This document shows positions 7,898 through 15,784 of a stretch of DNA of 64,000 bases, one piece after another (within the stretch, counting starts at the first letter, position 1; every line of letters begins with the position of its first letter). The DNA is taken from assembly GCF_014695725.1 (NCBI RefSeq), contig NZ_JACJOU010000033.1, positions 310,001 to 374,000 of the forward strand, given 5' to 3'. Position numbers and translations under genes: made by a program. The stretch is from Microcoleus sp. FACHB-672. GTDB lineage: Bacteria; Cyanobacteriota; Cyanobacteriia; Cyanobacteriales; Oscillatoriaceae. The notes under the pieces are model-generated. The model saw nothing but the letters and a program-made list of their open reading frames with translations, was not told where the DNA came from and made no database searches.

Positions 7898-10315
7898 GTG
7901 TCAAAGTTTCTCTCAAAACTCAAGGATATATCCACAAAGAGCAAAGGCTCTGCAATTGAGGCTGGAAAACCCAGCTTTGTTCATGAAGAGCCAGCGCTAG
8001 ATAGGCTGGAAGCTCAAGAACCACAAGTTCAACATCAAGAACGACAACATCAAGAACCAGAACCGGAAAGTACGCCTGAGTCCTCTGTAGCACATCAAGA
8101 ACAAGCACCTCAAGAACCAGAAGCTGCAAAGACTCCTGGCTCATCTTTGTTGAAAAAGAGGCTTCAGGCAATTCGGCAAACGCCTTTGGTGACCAAACTG
8201 GCCACCACACTCAAACCGATTGGGCCAATTGCAAAGGCCGCTCAAAAGAGCCTGCGCGAGAAACCTTTACAGCGGCGGCGCTCATTCTGGATCGGTCTCG
8301 GTTTGGTCGGTGTGGGAAGTGGGGCGCTGGCTGTGGGTGTGGGTTTGCAGTCTCTGGAGCGCAGCTTACCGGCAACCTCAGAAATATTAACCTTTGTTCG
8401 CGGAAAAACCCTAACGATCAAAGCCGCAGACGGCGCGATCTTAGAACAAATGGGGGAGGCGACGCGAGAAAAGCTAGAAATTGAAGAAATCCCTCCCAAG
8501 TTGGTTCAAGCGTTTATAGCCATCGAAGATCGGCGCTTTTACAAGCACGAAGGCGTGGATTTTCAAGGCATTCTGAGAGCGAGTGTATTGAATGTCTTGG
8601 CGAGAAATGTTGTGCAAGGGGGCAGCACAATCACGCAACAGCTGGCTCGGATTGTATTCCTCAATCAAGATCCGAGTGCTGAGCGCAAAATTCGCGAAGC
8701 CTTACTCGCTCGAAAAATTGAGCGAGAGATGAGAAAAGAACAAATTTTAGAACGCTACCTTAACCTCGTTTATTTGGGTTCAGGGGCTTATGGGGTGGCC
8801 GACGCAGCCTGGGTTTATTTCGGCAAACAAGTGGACGAAATGACCCTAGGAGAAATGGCCACGATTGCTGGTTTGCCACCAGCCCCCACACAATACTCTC
8901 CGTTAGTGAATGCGAAAGTGGCACAAGATCGCCGCAATATCGTGTTGCGAGAAATGCAGGAGGCGGGATTTATTACCGCAGCAGAGGCGGATGAAGCGAT
9001 CAACAGTCCCCTGAAGCTCAATCCCAAACTCCCCAAGCGTCTCCAGATAGAGTCTGCCTACTTTACAACCTACATCAAGCAGCAACTGCCCCGGTATGTC
9101 TCGACAGAGGCAATTGAAATGGGCGGGTTGACGGTAGAGACAACCCTCAACCGCAAGTGGCAGAAAGTCGCAGAAAAAGTTGTAAAAGATGCGATTGAAC
9201 TGGACGGGCCGGCTCAAGGATTTGAGCAAGCGGCTTTAGTGTCGATTGACCCCCGCAATGGTCAAATTAAAGCACTGGTTGGGGGAAATGATTTTGAAAA
9301 GAGCCAATTTAACCGCGCCACTCAGGCTCAGCGCCAGCCGGGTTCCACGTTTAAAGGATTTGTCTATACATCCGCCATTGCAGCCGGCTTCTCTCCCTAT
9401 GATGGCTACCTAGATGCACCGCTGTCGATCGATGGGTACAAACCTGAGAACTACGGCAAAACTTATCGCGGCTGGACTTCCATGATGGATGCCCTCACCT
9501 CTTCGATTAATATTGTTGCCGTCAAGGTGTTGGCAGATGTGGGGTTTGAACCGACAATCAAAGTCGCCCGCGATATGGGGATTAAAACCGAACTCAAACC
9601 TTACTACGCCCTAGCCCTCGGTGCAATTGAAGTGAACTTGTTAGAACTCACCAACGGCTACGGAACTCTGGCCGCCCAAGGTAACTTTGTGGAAGCCCAC
9701 GGGATTACTAAGGTGACAGACGGACGGGGTAAGGTTCTCTACGATGGAAATTTAAAACAGAAACGGGTGGTGGACAAAGATTCGGCTGCGCTGATGACTT
9801 GGATGCTGGAAAGAGTGGTGCAAAACGGCACCGGCGCACCGGCACAGCTGCCAGACCGGCAAGTAGCTGGGAAAACCGGCACCTCTGAAGAAGCCCGTGA
9901 CCTCTGGTTTATTGGCTATATCCCCCAATTAGTAACGGGGGTGTGGCTGGGCAATGATGACAGCTACCCGACTTGGGGAACGAGTGGCACCGCTGCCTAC
10001 ACGTGGCGCGAGTTTATGTCCAAAGCGGTGGATGGAATGCCGGTAGAAGAATTCCCCAAACTTCCAGAAATCGAAGGTCGTAAAGGCAGTATCAAAGCCA
10101 AGCCGGTGAATGCTGAAATGATTACTCTGCCACTGCCGGCCCCCCCTTCTCAGCCAAACTCGAACCCAGGTTACAGCAACCCTGACCCTGGCTATGACGC
10201 TGGGGGCAATAACTCCGGGCAATACTACGATCAAGGTTATTCGGCTCCAGAATCGGGCAATTATTACGAGGAGCCGGCACCCGAAGCGCCTGCTGAGTAT
10301 TACCCACCACAGTAA
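7898..10315 (+). CDS. Class A penicillin-binding protein (PBP1A family)
   Basis: 805 residues, GTG start preceded by GAGGG. Order: Gln/Glu/Pro-rich cytoplasmic tail (1-80); one membrane helix (about 129-150); GT51 glycosyltransferase with EDRRFYKHEG (catalytic Glu 210) and GGSTITQQLAR (241-251); then transpeptidase with SxxK (Ser483-Thr-Phe-Lys486), SxN (536-538) and KTGT (659-662). All catalytic residues are present, so it should both polymerise glycan strands and cross-link peptides at the plasma membrane. The last 70 residues are a Pro/Asn/Tyr/Gly-rich low-complexity tail (GYDAGGNNSGQYYDQGY). In the 298-bp upstream region a TTGACA box is visible near 7702, but no matching -10 is clear. Which of the several cyanobacterial class A PBPs this is cannot be told. 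Confidence 0.92.
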   Translation: MSKFLSKLKDISTKSKGSAIEAGKPSFVHEEPALDRLEAQEPQVQHQERQHQEPEPESTPESSVAHQEQAPQEPEAAKTPGSSLLKKRLQAIRQTPLVTKLATTLKPIGPIAKAAQKSLREKPLQRRRSFWIGLGLVGVGSGALAVGVGLQSLERSLPATSEILTFVRGKTLTIKAADGAILEQMGEATREKLEIEEIPPKLVQAFIAIEDRRFYKHEGVDFQGILRASVLNVLARNVVQGGSTITQQLARIVFLNQDPSAERKIREALLARKIEREMRKEQILERYLNLVYLGSGAYGVADAAWVYFGKQVDEMTLGEMATIAGLPPAPTQYSPLVNAKVAQDRRNIVLREMQEAGFITAAEADEAINSPLKLNPKLPKRLQIESAYFTTYIKQQLPRYVSTEAIEMGGLTVETTLNRKWQKVAEKVVKDAIELDGPAQGFEQAALVSIDPRNGQIKALVGGNDFEKSQFNRATQAQRQPGSTFKGFVYTSAIAAGFSPYDGYLDAPLSIDGYKPENYGKTYRGWTSMMDALTSSINIVAVKVLADVGFEPTIKVARDMGIKTELKPYYALALGAIEVNLLELTNGYGTLAAQGNFVEAHGITKVTDGRGKVLYDGNLKQKRVVDKDSAALMTWMLERVVQNGTGAPAQLPDRQVAGKTGTSEEARDLWFIGYIPQLVTGVWLGNDDSYPTWGTSGTAAYTWREFMSKAVDGMPVEEFPKLPEIEGRKGSIKAKPVNAEMITLPLPAPPSQPNSNPGYSNPDPGYDAGGNNSGQYYDQGYSAPESGNYYEEPAPEAPAEYYPPQ

Positions 10316-10624
10316 GGGTCTGAATCTGCCTCTCAAGAGCCGGCAGCGCTCTCGCTCTCCCATTTCAATTTGAGCAGTTAGGGGAGATGTTCACTCCCTC
10401 CTGCCTCGATTTCTAGTGGCTGCCGGTGACTAAAAGACCGTTGTGGATTATATCTTTTCCCGCTTCCTCTATCCTCCATTCCAACTCGCTATGCTTTGAG
10501 GGGCTTACCACTCAAAGGGGATCGCTGTGCCGGTTGTACTAACTTTTTCTGTCTAATGGAAGAATCGAAGAACCTAGATAGCTGGTTATACTAATTTTGC
10601 GATTACTAAGAGGATTTATCATTT
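10316..10624. other. Intergenic region upstream of psb35
   Basis: No open frame of note. A TATACT box near 10587 is a possible -10 element for psb35, and AGAGGA at 10609-10614 is its ribosome site. Nothing else was recognised. Confidence 0.4.
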
Positions 10625-10846
10625 ATGAACGTCTTAATGGATGTCAGTGTCGGTACGGGTGCAGAGAGTTTTCCATTATCTTTTACCTTGGTCTATGTAG
10701 TCGGATTTATTGCCGCTGTTACAATTGGCTCGGTTGCGTGGTACAACTCCAAGCGTCCACCGGGCTGGGAAGATAAAGAGCGTCCTGATATTGTGCCTAA
10801 AGTCAAAAAAGAAGAGACCCCAGGTGTTGGTGAGCCGAAACGGTGA
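10625..10846 (+). CDS. psb35: Psb35-like photosystem II-associated small membrane protein
   Basis: 73 residues with one central membrane helix (about 19-40, FTLVYVVGFIAAVTIGSVAW) followed at once by YNSKRPPGWEDKERPD and a charged Lys/Glu/Pro tail. This layout, and especially the NSKRPxGWE(D/S)KERPD stretch, matches the small cyanobacterial protein family named Psb35 (Ssl2148-like), reported to associate with photosystem II assembly intermediates. The start is supported by AGAGGA about nine bases upstream. A stem-loop at 10872-10902 ends the transcript. Identification is from remembered family sequence, so the symbol is moderately sure; the single-helix topology is directly visible. Confidence 0.7.
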   Translation: MNVLMDVSVGTGAESFPLSFTLVYVVGFIAAVTIGSVAWYNSKRPPGWEDKERPDIVPKVKKEETPGVGEPKR

Positions 10847-10871
10847 ACTCAAGTGTATTTGTAATTTTTGC

Positions 10872-10902
10872 CCCACGCTCAGCGAATGAGCGCTGGCGTG
10901 GG
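10872..10902 (+). terminator. Stem-loop after psb35
   Basis: CCCACGC-t-CAGCG pairs with CGCTG-GCGTGGG (12 bp with one bulged base, loop AATGAG). It is followed only by TTCT, so it is a weak candidate for factor-independent termination. Confidence 0.5.
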
Positions 10903-10956
10903 TTCTAATAAGAGGGCGAACCCGATTCAGTCATACTGCCCTTGCTTGTAAGGCTG

Positions 10957-11379
10957 TTAGTTTTGATAGCCGAGCCAGCGCTGGTAGAGTTCTTGAACGG
11001 CTTTTAATACGTTATTGAAAGCCGGCTCAGACGAAGTATTGGCAGGATCGAGCAGCTTAATGTTTGTTAGAAGCCTCGCTTCTTCAATCGCCACTACCCC
11101 ATCGCTGTAAACAACCATGCTAATCGCTTCAATTAATTCGTGGAAGTCTTCAGCACTGGGGTGTTCGCCCAAATATTCTCTAATCCACTGGTAGCACTCT
11201 TTTGGGTGCACAGTTCTAAACTCAAACAGCAGCAGCTGAATCTCTGCATCGTCAGCTAAACCCTTGTCTTTGGCCACTTGCTGGAGATATTTGCGTTCTT
11301 CTGGCTGGATTTGCCCGTCAATCCAAGCGGCACCAATCAGGATTTTGACGAATTGTTTGGCACTAGAGTTGTCTGCCAT
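10957..11379 (-). CDS. TerB-family protein
   Basis: 140 residues, all helical in appearance, with the TerB/DjlA-like pattern of a short acidic loop after each helix: AAWIDGQIQPEERKYLQQVA near the N-terminus and VVYSDGVVAIEEARLL near residue 95. TerB-like domains bind metal ions through the D-G-x-(I/V)-x-x-x-E motif and occur in tellurite-resistance and membrane-stress proteins. Cyanobacterial stand-alone copies have no proven role. The gene follows rsmB on the same strand with a 30-bp gap, so the two are probably co-transcribed. No other ter gene lies nearby, so tellurite resistance should not be assumed. Confidence 0.72.
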   Translation of the reverse strand: MADNSSAKQFVKILIGAAWIDGQIQPEERKYLQQVAKDKGLADDAEIQLLLFEFRTVHPKECYQWIREYLGEHPSAEDFHELIEAISMVVYSDGVVAIEEARLLTNIKLLDPANTSSEPAFNNVLKAVQELYQRWLGYQN

Positions 11380-11409
11380 TGTTGTTTTTCCGCAAACCTG
11401 TGTGTTTGT

Positions 11410-12792
11410 TCAGTCTTTTTCACGCTTCAATCGCACCATAAAAAACCCGTCCATTTGATAGCGATGGGGCCAAACTTTCACCCAACCTTCTGGGGAGGGT
11501 GGCACTGGAAAACTTGAGACCGGCAGCTCGATTTTCCAGTTAGAATGACGCGTTATAAATGTTTCAATGACCCGTTCATTTTCCAAGGGATGCACGGTGC
11601 AAGTGGCATAAACCAGAACGCCGCCGGTTTTAACCCAGCCGGCAACTTGTTCAAGCAGTTCTCCCTGAAGTTTGGAGAGTTCTTGGATGTTTTCCGGCGT
11701 CTGACGCCACCGCGCATCTGTTCGCCGGTGCAGGGTTCCCAAACCCGAACAGGGGGCATCTAGCAAGACACGGTTGCCTGAATCAGTAAACTGGGAAAAG
11801 TTGCGGCTGTCGCCGGCACAAATTTGAATTGATTTTAGCCCGATCCGCTCAGCATTTTCTTTAACTTTTTTAAGTCGGGAATTCGCTCTGTCGCACGCCC
11901 AAATCGTGCCGGTGTCGCCCATCAATTCTGCGATGTGGGTTGTTTTCCCTCCTGGTGCGGCGCAGGCATCAATCACCACATCTCCCGGTTGCGGATCGAG
12001 CAAATAGCTAACCAGTTGGGCACTGCTATCTTGAACAGTCCACCATCCTTCATTAAATCCTGGCAGGTTTTGAATCGCACCGGCACCACTGGTTAATCTT
12101 AACGCTTGCGGTAAATGGGGCACGCGATTCACCGGCACGCCGGCACTTTGCAGCGCTGCCTCCACTTCTTCTATCGATGAGCGTAAGATATTGACGCGCA
12201 GATCAATCGTTGGGGAAGCGTTGAACCACTCACACAGCTGTTCTGTTTCTGCAAAACCCAGTCTGTCTAGCCAACTTTGAATCATCCAGTCGGGATAACT
12301 GTGCAAGACGCCCAAACGCTGTAGCGGATCTGCCGGCAGTTGCAGGGGATCGTTTTGAAACGAGGAATCCTGAGTTCCGGTTTCATCTTGGAGAAGACGT
12401 AAGTATTGCCGCAGTAAACCATTGACAAATCCTGAAAGACCTGTCAAAGAATTTTGCTTAGCTAACTGTACTGTCGTATCAACCGCCGCTGCGGCAGGAA
12501 TCTGAGTCAGATAGCGCAGTTGGTATAGCCCAATGTGCAAAATTGTGCGGAGATCAGGGGGTTGCCGATCGGCTTTCTTTTTAGCCAATTGGTCGATAAG
12601 GGCGTCAAGGGTGCGCTGTCTTCTGACACAACCATAGACGATTTCCGTGGCTAGTCGCCGATCTGCCGGCATCGGAGGTTCTGCCCCAGCGCTGGCTTTT
12701 TGCAGCCACTTGTCAAGGGCAACATCGGTAAAAGCACCCTGCCGGTGTACGTCCCGGAGTGCGAGAAATGCGAGTTGACGTGAATTGTGCAT
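11410..12792 (-). CDS. rsmB: 16S rRNA (cytosine(967)-C5)-methyltransferase
   Basis: 460 residues. The N-terminal 150 residues form the NusB-like RNA-binding domain (LALRDVHRQGAFTDVALDKW). The C-terminal Rossmann methyltransferase has the SAM-binding motif DACAAPGGKTTHIAEL and the two catalytic cysteines of the RsmB/Nop2 family in DAPCSGLGTLHRR and YATCTVHPLENE. It methylates C967 of 16S rRNA. The length is normal. A second, truncated copy of its 5' end lies at 15439-15594, with upstream DNA duplicated as well (12648-12825 and 15450-15627). terB follows in the same orientation. Confidence 0.94.
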   Translation of the reverse strand: MHNSRQLAFLALRDVHRQGAFTDVALDKWLQKASAGAEPPMPADRRLATEIVYGCVRRQRTLDALIDQLAKKKADRQPPDLRTILHIGLYQLRYLTQIPAAAAVDTTVQLAKQNSLTGLSGFVNGLLRQYLRLLQDETGTQDSSFQNDPLQLPADPLQRLGVLHSYPDWMIQSWLDRLGFAETEQLCEWFNASPTIDLRVNILRSSIEEVEAALQSAGVPVNRVPHLPQALRLTSGAGAIQNLPGFNEGWWTVQDSSAQLVSYLLDPQPGDVVIDACAAPGGKTTHIAELMGDTGTIWACDRANSRLKKVKENAERIGLKSIQICAGDSRNFSQFTDSGNRVLLDAPCSGLGTLHRRTDARWRQTPENIQELSKLQGELLEQVAGWVKTGGVLVYATCTVHPLENERVIETFITRHSNWKIELPVSSFPVPPSPEGWVKVWPHRYQMDGFFMVRLKREKD

Positions 12793-12825
12793 ATTAACCA
12801 GTATGCAACATGACTCAACTCAGTT
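12648..12825 (-). repeat. 178-bp direct repeat, copy A (5' end of intact rsmB)
   Basis: It covers the first 48 codons of rsmB plus 33 bp upstream. It aligns without gaps to 15450-15627; four mismatches were found by reading, three of them upstream of the ATG and one synonymous. Similarity stops sharply at both ends. A short inverted repeat (GGATGGG 12830-12836, CCCATCC 12853-12859) begins five bases past the upstream boundary. Confidence 0.95.
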
Positions 12826-12903
12826 AGTCGGATGGGGAGGGCTATCACTCTACCCATCCCATCTTTGCTATTTTTAGGCGAAGTGAAAAGCAGGGTTTGT
12901 CCC

Positions 12904-12931
12904 TCAAAAAAGAGCTTTTCTCAACGCTCTT
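12904..12931 (-). terminator. Terminator of the STELLO/glycosyltransferase operon
   Basis: On the minus strand AAGAGC (12931-12926) pairs with GCTCTT (12915-12910) across a 10-nt loop and runs into a stretch of T (complement of A 12906-12911). It is 57 nt downstream of the gene ending at 12988, separating that operon from rsmB. Confidence 0.55.
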
Positions 12932-12987
12932 ACCGCGACTGCACAGGGCGGATCTCCAAGCTACGTTTGGTCTTTAGTGTAATTAGG

Positions 12988-14043
12988 TTAGCCCACTGAT
13001 GAGGTAAACGATTCTAGGTCTTTTAACCATAAATCGATCAGCGGTAACTCCTTCTGGGGAATAATTCCTGCTTCCACCAGCTTCTCGTAGCAAAGCAGCA
13101 AGTTTTCTCCTGTCTTAGCCGGCTGATTTGACAACGAGAGACTACTGAGCATTTCCACAATTCTGACGTTATTTAAATAGCCGGTAACCTCATCTTCAAA
13201 ATCGCGGATCAAAGAATGTTCGTTCCTGACTTGTAACACCGTCGCTTCTCGGAAGGCAATATTTTGATCCAGTTTATATAGACAGATTTGAGCAACAAAT
13301 GAGCGCCAAATGTCAGTCATTCTAAAGCTCACAAAACTAGGCAAATAAAGCAGTGGATATGCCTCTGGCCACCAGATTGTATTTTGCGAATTGAACGGAC
13401 AAAATGTACCATCTCCAAGAATAATTGTGTTAGGATTAAATTTTATTTCTCCTTCTGTTGTTAACCGATAAATCGCATCAACATCTGGGTTTCCATCAGC
13501 CAAATACTGCTGAATCGAGCAATCAAACTTAGATTGAGAGCCTAAAGGGGTAGTGCTTTTAAGGCTCTCATTAATATATTCTAATGGTAAGCCACGCGGC
13601 CAAATTCTCTCATCAGTAAAGTGCGTGTAGACATTCTCCCACCCAACCTTTTTAACAGGTTTACCTTCCACAGACTTGTTTACTGAACTCAGAAAGTTGT
13701 CATAAGGGATATTGTCGTCATCTGTCTCAGCAATGACTGTTGCGCCCTCCCGGATCGCTAAGAGATATCCAATGTTTTTTCGGGCATAGTGGTTGAAAGG
13801 GCATTCTTTGGCAAAGGCGCTATCAAAAGCAAGTTGGTCTTGCACAGATAGAAATTGAACACCTTCGTAGCTCCAGTCGGTTGGAGTTTTTTTATCTCCA
13901 ACTAAAATAATATTCCAATCCTGGCAGAGTTGGGCAATTTTTGTTACGCCTTCTGTCGGATAGTTGATACTCGTAATAACGATAAACTTATTGTCTTTCA
14001 TGGCAAAACGGGTTTCATTTAATGGTGGGTTCTGGAGTTTCAT
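12988..14043 (-). CDS. STELLO-type glycosyltransferase family protein
   Basis: 351 residues. KFIVITSINYPTEGVTKIAQ and the following WNIILVGDKKTP strands, then NIGYLLAIREGATVIAETDDD with its DDD metal/nucleotide-sugar motif, match the STELLO (DUF288) glycosyltransferase family. Members are GT-A-like and known from plants, where they assist cellulose synthase, and from bacterial polysaccharide clusters. The ATG at 14043 overlaps the upstream gene's TGA (ATGA), indicating translational coupling; the conserved domain itself starts at Met15 (14001), which is an alternative start. Substrate unknown; a role in surface glycan synthesis follows from the neighbouring glycosyltransferases. The coding DNA looks more AT-rich than rsmB, which together with the flanking repeats suggests acquisition. 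Confidence 0.75.
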   Translation of the reverse strand: MKLQNPPLNETRFAMKDNKFIVITSINYPTEGVTKIAQLCQDWNIILVGDKKTPTDWSYEGVQFLSVQDQLAFDSAFAKECPFNHYARKNIGYLLAIREGATVIAETDDDNIPYDNFLSSVNKSVEGKPVKKVGWENVYTHFTDERIWPRGLPLEYINESLKSTTPLGSQSKFDCSIQQYLADGNPDVDAIYRLTTEGEIKFNPNTIILGDGTFCPFNSQNTIWWPEAYPLLYLPSFVSFRMTDIWRSFVAQICLYKLDQNIAFREATVLQVRNEHSLIRDFEDEVTGYLNNVRIVEMLSSLSLSNQPAKTGENLLLCYEKLVEAGIIPQKELPLIDLWLKDLESFTSSVG

Positions 14044-15146
14044 ATCATGATTTCAGCTATTTTACTAGCTACCAGATTCCAAGAGAAAGTTTCGAGACAA
14101 TACTTCTGACCTTCTGCACCCATTTGTTTTAATTTTTCTGGTTCAGAGAAAGCCTTTAAGATTGTATCAGCTATACAGTCTGGGGTTGGTTCATCTACTA
14201 AAAAACCGTACTTTCCGTCACAGGTAATTTCTGGCAAGGAATTTCGATTCAAGCCAAGAATTGGGGTTTTGCAAGCAAGGGCTTCTAGGTAAACCAAGCC
14301 CCAAGGTTCATTTAAGGCCGGCATGGCAAATAAGGCAGCGGTATGAAACAGGTTTTGCAACTCTTCCCAAGAAATATACCCCTTTACGGTGACATTTGGT
14401 GTCGAGTCGGCTAACTTTTGATATTCTTCTCGTCCAACGATGACTAACTTGAGGGACGGGTTTTTTCTTTGTGCAGTTTTGAAGCCTTCTAGCAGCAAAT
14501 CACCTCCTTTATCCTTGAAACGACCTTTAGCAACAAATAGTATATGACCATTCTTATAGTCTTTTTCTCCCGTGAATGGTTCAATTTTTCCTCTTCCCGT
14601 ACCGACAACTGAGATTCGTTTGGGTTCGACTTGGTAGCGCTCAATTAAATTATCACGAACATACTGAGAAATGGTAAAGAAGTGTTTGATTTGAGCGTAA
14701 GATTTCTGCTCAAGTTCATCGGATAAATTGAGCATCTTCGGCGTATACTGGTTGATAGTGGTAACATATTGAGACCAGGAATCCCATGTTGAGTCACAGA
14801 AAAGATAGTGTTCAACTCCTGGATCAAGCTTTGGTAAAGGAAGTTGAAATGTTCCTAGGTGCAGAATTTTTGTGCAGCCCAATGTTTGAATTTGACGCTG
14901 TACAATTTTAGCACTATGAGAGCGAGCGATTGAACCTCTGAGTTCGTCAATGCCTAAGCCAGACAATCGGTGTAGAAGCAAATAAGCGAGTCTTTGGTAT
15001 TTTTTGATGCTCGCATCGATACCCAAGACGGTATATCCCTGATGTTCAAGCGCTTTGATAATATTGTTTGGAGTGCCTGACCAAGTTTTTGGGTCTCTCG
15101 GATTGCCCAGAGCGGTTATAGCAATAACATTTTCAGCTTTTGTCAC
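14040..15146 (-). CDS. Glycosyltransferase family 4 protein, paralogue 1
   Basis: 368 residues with a GT-B fold. The C-terminal half carries the standard donor-binding region: GHILFVAKGRFKDKGGDLLL (about 197-216) and FAMPALNEPWGLVYLEALAC (about 281-300), the E-x7-E motif of GT4 enzymes. The N-terminal acceptor half opens with NPRDPKTWSGTPNNI and is shared with the paralogue at 15785-17017, at roughly 60% by eye. It probably transfers a nucleotide-activated sugar onto an envelope or exported polysaccharide. It overlaps the STELLO gene by four bases. Sugar and acceptor cannot be read from the sequence. Confidence 0.85.
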   Translation of the reverse strand: MTKAENVIAITALGNPRDPKTWSGTPNNIIKALEHQGYTVLGIDASIKKYQRLAYLLLHRLSGLGIDELRGSIARSHSAKIVQRQIQTLGCTKILHLGTFQLPLPKLDPGVEHYLFCDSTWDSWSQYVTTINQYTPKMLNLSDELEQKSYAQIKHFFTISQYVRDNLIERYQVEPKRISVVGTGRGKIEPFTGEKDYKNGHILFVAKGRFKDKGGDLLLEGFKTAQRKNPSLKLVIVGREEYQKLADSTPNVTVKGYISWEELQNLFHTAALFAMPALNEPWGLVYLEALACKTPILGLNRNSLPEITCDGKYGFLVDEPTPDCIADTILKAFSEPEKLKQMGAEGQKYCLETFSWNLVASKIAEIMI

Positions 15147-15438
15147 GGGAAATGCCCTTTAACTTTAACAAATAGAACTTAGCTTACGGGACAGCAGGAG
15201 TACAGTTGCCTAGCCTCAAAGTGTATCGAGAAATAAAAAAGCCAAGTTTTCAAGTTTTAATAGCCTCAACTACTCAAACGACTAGTATAAACAAGCCAAA
15301 GCGCTCCAACTGGCTAGCCGCCGACCGCCAAAAGAGTTGTACGGCAGGAAATGTGGGCTTGGTGATGCCCTACTATTCTACAGGGTAGACAACGTGTGTA
15401 CAGAACGATTTCCGTTGCTCACCAAGCAAATACAATGG

Positions 15439-15594
15439 CTATAGTTCTATGGCTAGTCGCCGATCTGCCGGCATTGGAGGTTCTGCCCCAGCGCTGGCTT
15501 TTTGCAGCCACTTGTCAAGGGCAACATCGGTAAAAGCACCCTGCCGGTGTACGTCCCGGAGTGCGAGAAATGCGAGTTGACGTGAATTGTGCAT
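15439..15594 (-). pseudogene. Truncated duplicate of the rsmB 5' end
   Basis: The frame starts at ATG 15594 and encodes 51 residues (MHNSRQLAFLALRDVHRQ ... MPADRRLAIEL) before TAG at 15439-15441. The first 48 residues equal those of intact RsmB exactly; three unrelated residues follow where homology stops. With only part of the NusB-like domain and no methyltransferase, it cannot act as RsmB. It lies between the two GT4 paralogues, as a relic of a duplication or insertion event. Its near identity to the functional copy, with no selection expected on a fragment, implies a recent origin. Confidence 0.9.
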
Positions 15595-15627
15595 ATTAAC
15601 CAGTATGCGACATCATTCAACTCAGTT
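15450..15627 (-). repeat. 178-bp direct repeat, copy B
   Basis: Second copy of 12648-12825, same orientation, no indels, 174 of 178 bases the same by eye. Copies A and B bracket about 2.6 kb holding the STELLO gene and GT4 paralogue 1. Confidence 0.95.
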
Positions 15628-15784
15628 GAGTACCGGCTTCGGTTGATGGCAACCTCAGCAAAAAGCCCGCCAGTGAGTTCACCAACGAGCTAAAAATGTT
15701 AATTCACGAATTTTTGAAGGGAAATTTACTTAGCTTAAAAATCAATCACTTCAGATTTAAAACTCAAAACCGAAGATTTGACTT

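Noticed and set aside
10957-11379. Reading the TerB-like gene as evidence of a tellurite-resistance or phage-defence ter cluster
   Set aside because: No terA, terC, terD or terY gene is adjacent; the neighbour is rsmB.
15206-15388. 60-codon plus-strand frame upstream of GT4 paralogue 1
   Set aside because: No ribosome site; it lies in the spacer next to the rsmB fragment and shows no conserved features.
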